Both the position numbers and the translations under genes were made by a program. Of a stretch of 64,000 nt of DNA, positions 45,986 to 55,839 are shown one piece after another (the first letter of the stretch is position 1; every line of letters starts with the position of its first letter). The stretch is from Pascua guehoae (lineage: Eukaryota; Basidiomycota; Tremellomycetes; Trichosporonales; Trichosporonaceae), in assembly GCA_001600415.1 (NCBI GenBank), contig BCJX01000023.1, positions 232,256-296,255 on the forward strand, written 5' to 3'. Under the pieces are notes generated by a model. That model had not been told where the DNA came from, made no database searches, and worked only from the letters and a program-made list of their open reading frames with translations.

Positions 45986-47216
45986 TGGAGCTGACGGACG
46001 CCGATGATCGTGCGCTCAGTATTCGTGCGCGGAGGCTTCAAGCAAGGCGTGCTGGCCGGGGAGTTGAGGCGAGAGTGAAAGTTTGGACGAGGTGGGTAGA
46101 AACGGTTATCGCAGTCGGATAACGACATGGTTATAGGTCGAGGGTGTGTTTGGTCGGTCATTGAGTCTGCCGCGATAGACTGCTCAATGTGGTTGTCGAC
46201 AGTGGAAGTGTCTTGCTGGGCTGGTTGATGGCCACTGAGAGTCCCAGAACCGTCTGTTATATATCATTCTGATCGCGTTTCAGACAGCCCAAGCCAGGAG
46301 GTTGTTGGTTTCGATGAGTCCATGAGTCCAAGAGCTTCACTATGCAGTTTGAGAACCCTAGCATACAGTCGGACACTGTGGGCAGTCAGCGGTGAGGCCG
46401 GAGGGGCGGTGCAGTCAGTCAAGTTCGTAGTGCGGATTCATACTATCCGGGGTCCGGGGAGTAATGTACAGCATGTTTCAGCCATCAAAGCTGTGCAAGG
46501 TGAAAGCACGCGGGTCATGCTGCTCTTCAAAGGCCATTTGGGCAGAGTTTGGTGCCGAGTGTGGTGGCAGTGTTGCAGTGTATTGTGCGGTGTTGCTATG
46601 AAACAACGGCTGCGGTGACGTTGCAGGCGGAAGGATTGGGAACTCGCCAACGAAGAGAGATGCAGTGCAATCTGCGTGTTCAAACATTGAAGCCACACGA
46701 AAGAGTCGAGACTCAACAAGCGGTGCACGCATGCAAGTATTCAGCTGTGCAACTCTCAACTCTTGACCAACAGCAGCCCTCTCGGATGGGATCGATCTCG
46801 AATCTGAAACGCGAACGCACCAGACTGCTGACGTCAATGCGGAACGAGAGGGCATTCAGAGTAGCCGGAATGCTATGCCTTCTACCGCAGGCACCAACGC
46901 ATAGCTTCCCAATGCGGTGCGTCCCTCGCGTCACATCCACTACTGCCCTACTGGTGCAATATCGGCTATGATCCAACATTGCGCCGTTTGAAACAAAGTT
47001 GCTCACAGCTTTCCAGGTGACTCGGTGTAGGGTTGCGGTGTCTGCATTGCTCCGCCCCATCCCCCTTCACACCGGTGCGTTGTCCAGTTTCACCGTGCTA
47101 TACAGCTTGCGCAGGAATAGCCCATCCCTGGTCTGCCTGCCAACCGAGCCTATGCACGTCTCTGCTGAGGCAAAAACTAAGCTGTGCCGTTTCCGAGGCA
47201 CTACTCTGTCACATGA

Positions 47217-47296
47217 AGGTCTGACTGGGAATCGAACCCAGATTACAAGAACGACGGCGTCAGAATCTTGTGTACTAGCCTTTATACGATCAAACC
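47217..47296 (-). tRNA. tRNA-Gln (CTG), 8-nt intron
   Basis: Read in reverse, the acceptor strand GGTTTGA pairs fully with TCAGACC (one G-U). The D arm GTAT/GTAC and T arm CTGGG TTCGATT CCCAG are intact. The anticodon stem CAAGA/TCTTG encloses loop TTCTGA with anticodon CTG. Fifteen bases lie between the stem strands, leaving an 8-nt intron after position 37. The discriminator is U, as usual for eukaryotic tRNA-Gln. A T5 run lies about 40 bases downstream. Confidence 0.9.
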
Positions 47297-47433
47297 CCGA
47301 CAATGGCAGGTTGTGCTCCTGCGCTGCGTGCCCACCACTCGGCCAAGAGTGACAACCATTCAGGATCGTGAGTGATACGGTAACATCACACGCCTGCGCC
47401 GCTTGGCCTACAGGCTCAAAAAAGGAAAGACGC
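47297..47433. other. Spacer between the two tRNA-Gln genes
   Basis: 137 bases with no similarity to the tRNA bodies. Its right part has a run of six A, serving as the T6 terminator for the upstream-transcribed copy at 47434. Confidence 0.6.
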
Positions 47434-47516
47434 AGGTCTGACTGGGAATCGAACCCAGATTACAAGAATGATCTTGTGATCAGAATCTTATGTACTAGCC
47501 TTTATACGATCAAACC
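47434..47516 (-). tRNA. tRNA-Gln (CTG), 11-nt intron
   Basis: Same mature tRNA as the gene at 47217 except in the anticodon stem (TAAGA/TCTTG here). Eighteen bases lie between the stem strands, leaving an 11-nt intron after the CTG anticodon. Acceptor, D and T arms are intact, the discriminator is U, and a T6 terminator follows within 15-20 bases. Confidence 0.9.
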
Positions 47517-49797
47517 CCGACAACGGTGGTGTCGACCAGTGGTGATGCACCACCTTCCTGTTCTCCTCTCATTTGTTCATGACAAGTGGGGCCATGCCAC
47601 CAAGAACAGCGAGGCCAGGATCCTCTGGACTGGGACTGGCTAGTGGAACATCGGGAGGCACCTTGTTTGTCTCATCCAAATGCAGAATGAATGACATGCC
47701 GCTGTCAGGCGATGAAGAGCGACGACCTCGGAATGACGTCCCTCTCTGACTGGGACGCGAGCCTGGCGAGGCCGGTGGGGTGGTCATTCAATCATCTCTC
47801 TGTCTCTCAGAGTGTTCTCGTGAGGAGTAGGCCAGTGGATCGCAAGCTCGCAAGGTGCCCATCGTTGCTGCACGTGACGCATTCAGGTGGAATCAGGACC
47901 ACAAAGCTCGACCAGCCGGCCTCCAGAGGCCGACCTAGGTCAGCGGTCCTCTGATCTGGCACAGCGTGCAGGCCAGCACTGGCAATCGCCGCATTGGACT
48001 TCTGGCAGAGCCGCCATTGTCCTGAACCCCAGGGCAGGTTCAGACGGCTGACAACGGGGATGACATGCTCCCGTGCATTGGCTGGCTATGCAGGTTTACG
48101 CCTGCATCTCGCACCGAGATCTAAAGTTGCAACTTGCAAAACTTTTGGGTCGCCTTGTTCCATGCAAGCCATGCAAGCCATGGCCCAAGTCTGTTCCGTA
48201 TCCGGTTTCGGCGTGGCTTGGCGGCTTGGCAGGTCGCACGCGACGCGCCTGTCGCGCGATGCAAAGTTTGGCAAGTGGCGCAGCTGGCGCAGGGTGAGGT
48301 TGGGCTACCACATCGCAGCCACCCAGAGCCAACCGCCATCCTTGCGATGGCACCGACTTGGCCAATCAATCCTAGCAAAGTACTGGCCGAATGTCATGCC
48401 TCCGTGGCCTTGCGCCTTGCACCAACCTCTGCATCGCAGGGTGTACCGTTTGGGCAAACCGCATCGAGCAGCGGTGCGGCATCTCTGGATGCGTCGAAAT
48501 ACTCAACCCTCCTCGGCATCGCCGCAAGGCGATTGGAGCGACGGTTGCATCCCTGACGCCACCATTCCAGCCATCCATCAGCCACGCGTGCACGCGTGGG
48601 CCATGAGTTTTGGAAACCTCGCACCCGCCGAAAGCGGCTCTCGCACCCAGCAGATTTTCCATGACGCCGCATAATCCCGCAGCCCCTTCGCACCGCTGGC
48701 CGCTGGCGATGCATATATAAACCCCCCGACCCGCGCACTTTTGTACTTTTTCCATCGACTGTACTTTACAGGATCTCTGTTTAGTCACTGTCTTTTCTCG
48801 CTAGTTCATACTAGCCACATTTTCCACGTCGAGGTGACGATCCAGTCCCCTCTGCGCTCTTTACAGAGTGCCCGGACCGGCCCCTCGGGGCGGGTCCGCG
48901 AAGACGCGGCGAACCGCCGAGCCCCTGCCATTCGTGGTGGGGACGAGGTGGGACGTGGGCGCAGAGGGCTTTCCGATCGACGTCTTCCATATACAGTAGT
49001 TTTGACCATGTACAATATCTCAATCACACGAGCTGGGAGCCTTTGCCACCACAGATCGGGAGAAGACGAGGTCTCGGCCGCTAATGCTGGGCAGTGGTCT
49101 GCGCTCATGATCCTCTCGACGGCTGTCCACCGGCGGGGCGGTGCGTTGTGGCCGCCTTGTGACCTCGGCTTGGCCACGACAGCGTCCTCTCCATGCGCCT
49201 GTTCATTGTCTTTGGCATCAGGAGGTGGGGATGTGTGGGACACATTGATCGGCGGCTTGTTTGTGACGGAATGATCGGTGGCGGGTGGCAAATCTTACGC
49301 CAGCCTGGCATGTCCCTCACCCCATGGTCAGTGGACCGTGACCGAGGATGCGCAGCACTCAACCGCGCCTCATCTCTGCTCTGTGATATCTCGCCCAACC
49401 TCTCACTCTCGCACTCGATCTCGCTCTTGATCTCGCTCTACTCGCTCACCCTGACACGATGGGCTGGACGACATCCTTTACAGCTGCGGTGGCGAGCACT
49501 GTGACCAGTGGCGGGCACGGCGCCACCATATCGTTCAACGCGGCTTTGGACAGCCAGTCGTCGAGAATCACAGCGATGATACGCTCAGGAGTGCTCGTGA
49601 CGAATACACAGTCTCTACGCCCTCGAGTGAGCGATTCGCGTTGTGGCCATTGGCATCGAGTTTGAAGTACGTGGCGGCGGCGCCAGGTGGGTGGCGATTG
49701 TCCACATCACCTCCTCGACCTCTCCCTGGCCTCCTCAACCTACCAGCCACCATGAGACTCGTCCCCATCACTCGGGATGCCCCCAGACGGCCCAAAA
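47517..49797. other. Region without a confident gene (about 2.3 kb)
   Basis: Overlapping short frames on both strands. A good TATATAAA at 48714 is followed by a C/T-rich leader-like stretch, and a 177-codon + frame starts at 48741 with a 161-codon frame antisense to it. Neither resembles a known protein. Confidence 0.45.
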
Positions 49798-49922
49798 AGG
49801 TCACGACGGGGCTCGAACCCGCGATCTCCTGATCACTTTGAGTCGACGAGATGGATTGGATGGACCCCATCTTGTGTCTCGAATCTTCGTAGTCAGACGC
49901 CGTACCATTTGGCCACGCGACC
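49798..49922 (-). tRNA. tRNA-Arg (ACG), 53-nt intron
   Basis: In reverse: acceptor GGTCGCG with CGTGACC, D arm GCC/GGC, anticodon stem TCTGA/TCAGG, loop CTACGA with anticodon ACG (A34 becomes inosine), variable loop AGATC, T arm GCGGG TTCGAGC CCCGT. The 60 bases between the anticodon stem strands leave a 53-nt intron. A T5 terminator follows directly. The mature sequence nearly equals that of the copy at 50431, but the intron is unrelated. Confidence 0.92.
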
Positions 49923-49986
49923 TTGATGTTTGGGAGCTTGTGGAGGTGTATATGAGTGTGAGGAAGAGAGAGTAGCTTGAAGGGTG

Positions 49987-50150
49987 TACAGGTGTGACCG
50001 GAAAGTATTGAGACGGACCTCTTGAGCTCGGTTGCGCACACAGCACATGTCCTGGGTCTCATCTCGTGGCAGAATGCAGGAAATACGATACCGGAGATGC
50101 CATTATGAGGGATGGGCGGCCTGATCTCGTACTATCGGGTTGAGCCAGCC
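49987..50150. mobile_element. MITE-like element, family B, copy 3 (degenerate, right end not found)
   Basis: The left end TACAGGTGTGACCGGAAAGT then ATTGAGAC and CTTGAGCTCGGT matches both ends of the 15269-15509 element. Inside, GGTCTCATCT and TGCAGGAAAT also match that element read in reverse (GGTCTC, GTGCAGGAAATG). The right terminus could not be located, so the end given is approximate. It starts 65 bases from a tRNA-Arg gene. Confidence 0.5.
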
Positions 50151-50430
50151 GTCGATGTTCAACCTGGCGCGCACCCGCACGGTGGCATTCAGACTGCCCC
50201 CGCATCCGCGTGGGGGAGGCCAATGTATGGCCTGGGCGACGCGTTTCCTTTCAACTTGAGGTCGGTGGCCACTTGCTTCAAACGTGACAGGCCTTGACCA
50301 CTTGCTTCAACAGGCCTTGACATTCTTACTACCCACAGTGTTATTACAGGGAACCTCTGACCATCAGGCGGCTGGGGCCCAATGTCTGCTGCCCCCCACC
50401 GGACCCTCTCTGCTCGCCATCAAACATCCC

Positions 50431-50536
50431 GGTCGCGTGGCCAAATGGTACGGCGTCTGACTACGACCTTTCATCATTCTTCATTCGAATGTCGAGCGTT
50501 ATCAGGAGATTGCGGGTTCGATCCCCGTCGTGACCT
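50431..50536 (+). tRNA. tRNA-Arg (ACG), 34-nt intron
   Basis: Acceptor GGTCGCG/CGTGACC, D arm GCC AAATGGTAC GGC, anticodon stem TCTGA/TCAGG, loop CTACGA with anticodon ACG, variable AGATT, T arm GCGGG TTCGATC CCCGT. There are 41 bases between the stem strands, so a 34-nt intron. T5 follows immediately. It is divergent from the copy at 49798. Confidence 0.92.
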
Positions 50537-51409
50537 TTTTGGCTCTGTATGCATGCCGTGGGGACGTGCTGGCGTTGAGGGATGTCTGGGAGGTGTGTGT
50601 GGGTCACAGAAACGAGTGTGAGGGTGTCAGTGACATGGGACGTGTGGTTGAACGGGGGTCCTCGCGAAGGGGTCAAATTGTGGGATACTTTTTGGAACAA
50701 CGAGGTTTTCTGTCATCGTCCTTGCATGCAGTGGTGAGATGGGGGTGTGGGAACACTGGCGCGTGTATACCTGTCACAGACTCGAGATGGAAGCCATGAA
50801 CGACATGGGTGATGTAGTGGGTGTTGTTTCAACGGCCGCTCCATCGCATACAGGTCAACATTCGCTCCTGTCGCCAACCCGTTAGCCGCGTGTCCCGAGC
50901 TGATAACCGGTATTCGGTTCGGACCAGGTGCGGCCCAACGAGCACGGTAGGTCATAATGTAGCTTTGTTTCGCCGTGGAAATGTTGCGGATAAACTCGAA
51001 CAACCATGGCGGTATTCTTGGCTCAATCGCGTCCCATCACGACGTCGATCGCCATCGTCATCTTTAGTACCGATGGCGCAACGCACTCACCGGGTCAGTC
51101 ACATATGCCTGCCTAAAACACTCTACCGTACTCTAATATGCACATGTCACGGGTAGAGTGGACGCACACGGACATCGGCACCCGCACGTCCACTCCTGTC
51201 GCCACAGACGGGCAGTGTCACGACATGCATGCCTCGGTAGCGCCACACCTTGGCGTGGTGAGGTGCCATTGCCAGAATATCGGTGTCTTGATTGCGTCGG
51301 TTACCACCAAGCGACCGTTCCGTGTTTGGGCAGTATAAAGCATATCTGTATCGGACGCTCGAGGGCATGCAATACACGACCCACAGTCTCCTCTGATAAG
51401 TCTTGAACC
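50537..51409. other. Intergenic region before the transporter gene
   Basis: About 870 bases. The flank after the tRNA-Arg terminator continues with GTGTGGGT-rich DNA resembling the flank of the other tRNA-Arg copy only loosely. No gene seen. Confidence 0.5.
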
Positions 51410-53445
51410 ATGCCGACCCCATCTGACCCCGAGGCAAACGGGAACAAGGTCGTGTGGTACCGCTCCACCATTACCGCAGCGTTTATCCTCGGCCTGTGCA
51501 ATCTGGCTGCTCCCGGCTGTGCGTCCCCCCCCCCATAATCTTATTCCGACGTATAGAGGGCTGACACGAGCAGTCTGGGGCGCGATGAATAGTCTCGGGG
51601 CAGGCGGCGCAGCAACACCCGTACGTCTCGCTCCCTGGAATACCGCTCACGACAGTGGCTGGTCAACTCTGCCAACGCGCTCACCTTCTGCCTGATGATC
51701 CTAACCGCCTTCCTCGCCTCGGTCGTAACGTGCGTCCCTCCGTGGTGGCTTATATGCCAGAGCTGACTGGGGAGCAACAAAGTCGGGGTCAAGGTCGCCC
51801 TTTTCCTCGGCGGCGCAGGGTTCGCAGTCTACAGCGCGGGCCTGTACACGAACAACGTGTACGGCACGCGCTGGATTGTCCTGTTTGGCGCTGCGTGCTG
51901 TGGTCTGAGCGCGGGGCTCTTCTGGGCCGTCGAGGCGGGTACGTCTTAACTGCCCCCCAAAAAGCCACCTACCCTACGCTGACTCGCAGCAATCGCAATC
52001 GCGTACCCCGAGCCGTACCGCATGGGCAAGTGTCTGGGCATCTGGCTCTCGTTCCGTGTCGCCGGCCAGATTATCGGCGGCGCCATCAACGTAAGCCTCC
52101 GCCTCGGCCTCGGTCTGGTGGATACTGCTCACCAGTCAGCTGGGGCTCAACGCCGACCGGAATGAGGCGGGCGCGATGAATCCCAAAATCTACATTGTCT
52201 TCATTGCGCTCCAGGCCGCGGGCTGCTTTGTGAGTTCCAGAGTTCCCGAGTCCTGAGTTTCCGAGTGCAAGATCCCGTACTCGGTTTGATCCGCGTTGAC
52301 CACCGTTTGTTACCAGGTCGGCTTCCTCCTCCCCTCACCCAAACAGCTGCAGCGCACCGACGGCCTCCATGCCAAACTGTACAACCCCAACACGACTGTC
52401 CTTTATGAGATCCGCGAAACGGCAAAGCTATTCTTCACCCCAAAGGTAAATGCTTGCGACAGTGGAGAGTTGGGTGGAACACAACCCACTGACGCCACTA
52501 GTTCCTCCTGATCGTGCCCCTCATCGCCCAAGCCGTCTTCCCCGAGTCGTTCACAAACACCTACATGGCCATGCACTTTACAGTCCGCACGCGCGCGCTC
52601 GGCAGCTTTGTCGCGGGCATTGCGTGCATCGTGGCCGGCAACATTCTCGGCCTCGTCCTCGACATTAAGAAGTGGCCACTCAAGAGCCGCGCACGGTGGG
52701 CATTCGTCGCCATCTTGGGTCTGCAGGGCGCGTGGTGGACGTGGTCTACGAGTAAGTCCTTCCTCTCCAGTTGTAGATAATGTCCGACACGACGTTGACT
52801 ATCCCAGTCATACAGACGCACTTTCCCGGAAAGGGACAAGCAATCGACTGGACATCGCCCCATTTCGGCGCCACATTCGCCCTCTACGTCCTTCTCGGCG
52901 CGAGCTTTCAGGTAAACTACATGTACCTGTACTTTGTCGTCGAGCACCGTGAGTCGAATCCTGTTGTAGATGTGGCGGTTGCTGATCGTCAGTCGTGAGC
53001 GCGCCCGAGGATATCATCCGGATCGCGGGCCTTCTGCGCGCCACCGAGTCGGCGGTGAGTTGCTCCTGTCCAGTTCCCACGTCAGAGCGCAACCGAACTT
53101 GTTCGAGACATCAACAAAGACACGGCGATCCCCGATCCAAGCTTGGTCGCACCCAGCTCAACTCTTGGCCCCTGTCCTTGCTCAACTTACACCCAGGCCC
53201 AGGCAGTATCCTACGGCCTCAGCTCGGTCTCGTCATTCAGCCTCGTCAGCTCGTCCTCGCTCAACTTTGCCCTGTGGGGTGTATCGCTCCTCCCGGCATG
53301 GCTGGTCATTCGCCGCATTGGTGTCGATTACTTTGGGCGCACGGCGGTTGAGGACAAGGAGGAACAGGACAAGGTCAACGGTGGCCGAGGGGATATCTCG
53401 CACACGAGTGGATCCTCGGCGGCCAGTATCGACGAAAAGAGGTAG
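51410..53445 (+). CDS. UNC93-like major facilitator superfamily membrane protein
   Basis: Predicted polytopic transporter-like protein of the fungal UNC93/DUF895 group; the substrate is unknown. Eleven exons (51410-51518, 51574-51620, 51656-51729, 51775-51938, 51990-52090, 52140-52229, 52317-52445, 52502-52751, 52808-52948, 52993-53054, 53197-53445) join in phase to 471 residues. I count 11-12 hydrophobic segments, for example ITAAFILGLCNLAAPG, ALFLGGAGFAVYSAGLY, IVLFGAACCGLSAGLFWAV, IYIVFIALQAAGCFVGFLL and FATFALYVLLGASF-like helices. The conserved small-residue run LWGAMNSLGAGGA after helix 1 and EPYRMGKCLGIWLSFRVAG fit the family. The tail is hydrophilic and acidic. Introns fall mostly between membrane segments. 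The closeness of the exon count to other Tremellomycete homologues could not be checked. Confidence 0.85.
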
Positions 53446-53974
53446 GCGTTTCACGGGGTGCCCCAAACATCGGAATGTCTGGAGCCGAACCCGAACGCGG
53501 ACGTGGACATGATGAGACGTGAGGGGTAGACAAGAACACTGCGCAGTTTACAATCTTTTATCACCAACCACAGTTACGGTAGTTCCGTAATCTTAACTCG
53601 GGTGCAACATGCAACAGCTGCTTTCGCAGCGCAGCCAATTTGTGGCGGTTGAAGCCATTCATGATGTCCAAATATGAACCGGTGCTATGCTATATCTCTA
53701 GTGGGGACAAGATAGATCCGGGGGTATGCGCAGCGGCGCCGGGTGTTTTGACCACGAGCGCGCGCTGCCGGGGTGTCGTGTAGGGTAACAGGTCTATACC
53801 AAGGGAATGTGATGCTGGGGGGGTATTGATATGGATGGGGCGGAGTGGGGGCGTGCGAGGTGGAACTCGCGCGTGGGGCCCGGTCAAGGGCGACCCAATG
53901 ATGGTGAGTATGAGGAGAAGAGGATTGGGGGGGATTACTAAAACTCTATAGCTGGGAATGCTAGTGCGCAACGC
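53446..53974. other. Convergent intergenic region
   Basis: About 530 bases between the 3' ends of the transporter and SAM synthetase genes. Nothing beyond presumed 3' untranslated sequence was recognised. Confidence 0.6.
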
Positions 53975-55839
53975 TTAGAAGTTGAGCTTCTTGGGCTGCT
54001 CCCAGGTGTACTTGGGGTTGCCAAAGTGGCCGTAGGCGGCAGTCTGGCGGTAGATGGGCTTCTGGAGGTCGAGCTCCTTGACAATGACACCGGGGCGGAG
54101 GTCCCAGTTGGCGCGGATAATGTCGACGAGCTCGAGGTCCGACTTCTTGCCGGTGCCGTAGGTGTCGACAAAGATGGAGAGGGGCTCGGCGACACCAATG
54201 GCGTACGAGAGCTGGACGAGGGCACGCTGGGCGAGGCCGGCAGCGACAAGCGACTTGGCAATCCAGCGGGCAGTGTACGCAGCCGAGCGGTCGACCTTGG
54301 AGAAGTCCTTGCCCGAGAAGGCACCACCACCGTGGGCACCCCAGCCACCGTACGTGTCGACAATGATCTTACGGCCAGTAAGACCAGCGTCACCCTGGGG
54401 ACCACCAATGACGAAGCGGCCAGAGGGCTGGATGTGGTAGATGACCTTGTCGTCGAGAAGGTTCTTGGGGATAACCTTCTTGACAATCTTCTCAATAATC
54501 TGCTCGCGGAGGTCCTCGGTGGTGATCTCCTCGGCGTGCTGGGTCGAGATGACGACAGTGTCGACGCGGATGGGGACAACGGCGCCAGACGCCTCCTTCT
54601 TGTACTCGACAGTGACCTGGGTCTTCGAGTCGGGGCGGAGCCAGCCCATCGAGCCGTCGCGGCGGGCCTCGGCCATGGCGGCGTTGAGCTTGTGCGCAAG
54701 CATGATGGTGAGGGGCATGTACTCGGGGGTCTCGTCGGTAGCGTAGCCGAACCTGGGAGAGAGTTAGCCGAAGGTTCCTGGTTGGGAAATCCGAATCTAG
54801 TGTGCCAGCGAGTACCAGGGGGCGCACAGAGCACAGACCTGCTCCAAACAGGTGATGCGCCCTGATCCACAGCAACATTGCCGGCCGCCTCGCGCTCCAC
54901 GGGGCCCTACAGTGGTTGTACCACCCCGGTAGTGACCGTGGCTACAAGCGGAGCTGCCCCTCGTGGCGCAGGGGAGAAGGGGGGAAAAGATGGAAGCAGA
55001 GGAAAAAAAAAAAGGCAACGTGGCGTGATTGCGACTCAACAGAAAAAACACTCACATGATACCCTGGTCACCGGCACCGTGGTTCTCGAGCGAACCGTGG
55101 TCGAGGCCCTGGGCAATGTCGGGCGACTGCTGCTCAATGGCGACGAGGACGTTGCAGGTCTTGTAGTCGAAGCCCTTGTCCGAGTGGTCGTAGCCAATCT
55201 TCTGAATGGTGTCACGGATGACCTTCTGGTAGTCGACCTTGGCGGTGGTGGTGATCTCACCGAAGACCATGATCATACCGGTCTTGGCGGCGGTCTCACA
55301 GGCGACCTTGGAGAAGGGGTCCTGGAGCGTCAGCTTTCTCCGGGCGGAGCTCGGCCAGCGACGGTGCGGCAAGCGCAGTGTGGAGCCGCGCTTTTTGCGC
55401 GGGGTAGGGGTGCGCTATGGAAGCTACAGGTATGGGAAGCAACCGGAAACTAGTGTGCCGGTGCGGGGGGGCGCAACTCACCTCGGCAAGGCAGGCATCG
55501 AGAATGGCGTCCGAGACCTGGTCACAGATCTTGTCGGGGTGGCCCTCACCGACCGACTCGGAGGTGAAGAGGAAGCTGCACGTTAGCTCTGCTGTGCTGT
55601 TGCGGGTCTGGCACGTCTGCGCGTGTGGGAGTTGGCGTTGGTGTCGTGGCAGGGAGGGGTGGGTATTGTTGGTTGGGGGTGGGGGAGGGCGTGGGAGAAG
55701 AACGTGCGCGGCGGGGTTGGCCGACTTGGAATTTTCTTTCTCCCGACCCACACCCGCGTGGAGGTGGTGGGGGGTTCGCTACTCACTGGCCGGGGGCGAG
55801 GTGGTGGACGGGGCCGTTACCGTTGACGACGTTGGTCAT
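53975..55839 (-). CDS. SAM1: S-adenosylmethionine synthetase
   Basis: Makes S-adenosylmethionine from methionine and ATP in the cytosol. Exons in reverse order 55787-55839, 55482-55575, 55056-55321 and 53975-54752 give 396 residues, normal for the family. Signatures: [20 protein letters not shown] at the N-terminus with the ATP-binding His and metal-binding Asp, [31 protein letters not shown], and the phosphate-binding loop [19 protein letters not shown]. It ends [21 protein letters not shown]. The start codon follows a purine-poor leader on the minus strand. The introns between exons 1-2, 2-3 and 3-4 are 211, 160 and 303 nt, longer than usual here, and the first exon encodes only 17 residues plus two bases, an arrangement seen in highly expressed fungal genes. 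Confidence 0.96.

Larger units (their letters stand above)
44238..47216. other. Gene-poor, low-complexity region (about 3 kb)
   Basis: No confident gene. The stretch 44860-45140 is built of degenerate GTCGAGTTGGC-like units. 45150-45560 and 45890-46100 are strand-skewed (G-rich on the + strand). Long frames on the minus strand here are products of that skew. Confidence 0.5.

Noticed and set aside
45574..46161. 195-codon frame (-) with internal repeats
   Set aside because: The repeats are the translation of a 30-bp DNA tandem repeat in skewed sequence. No homology, and the frame is probably non-coding.
53938..54900. 320-codon frame (-) overlapping SAM synthetase
   Set aside because: It is the shadow of the SAM synthetase exon in another frame.
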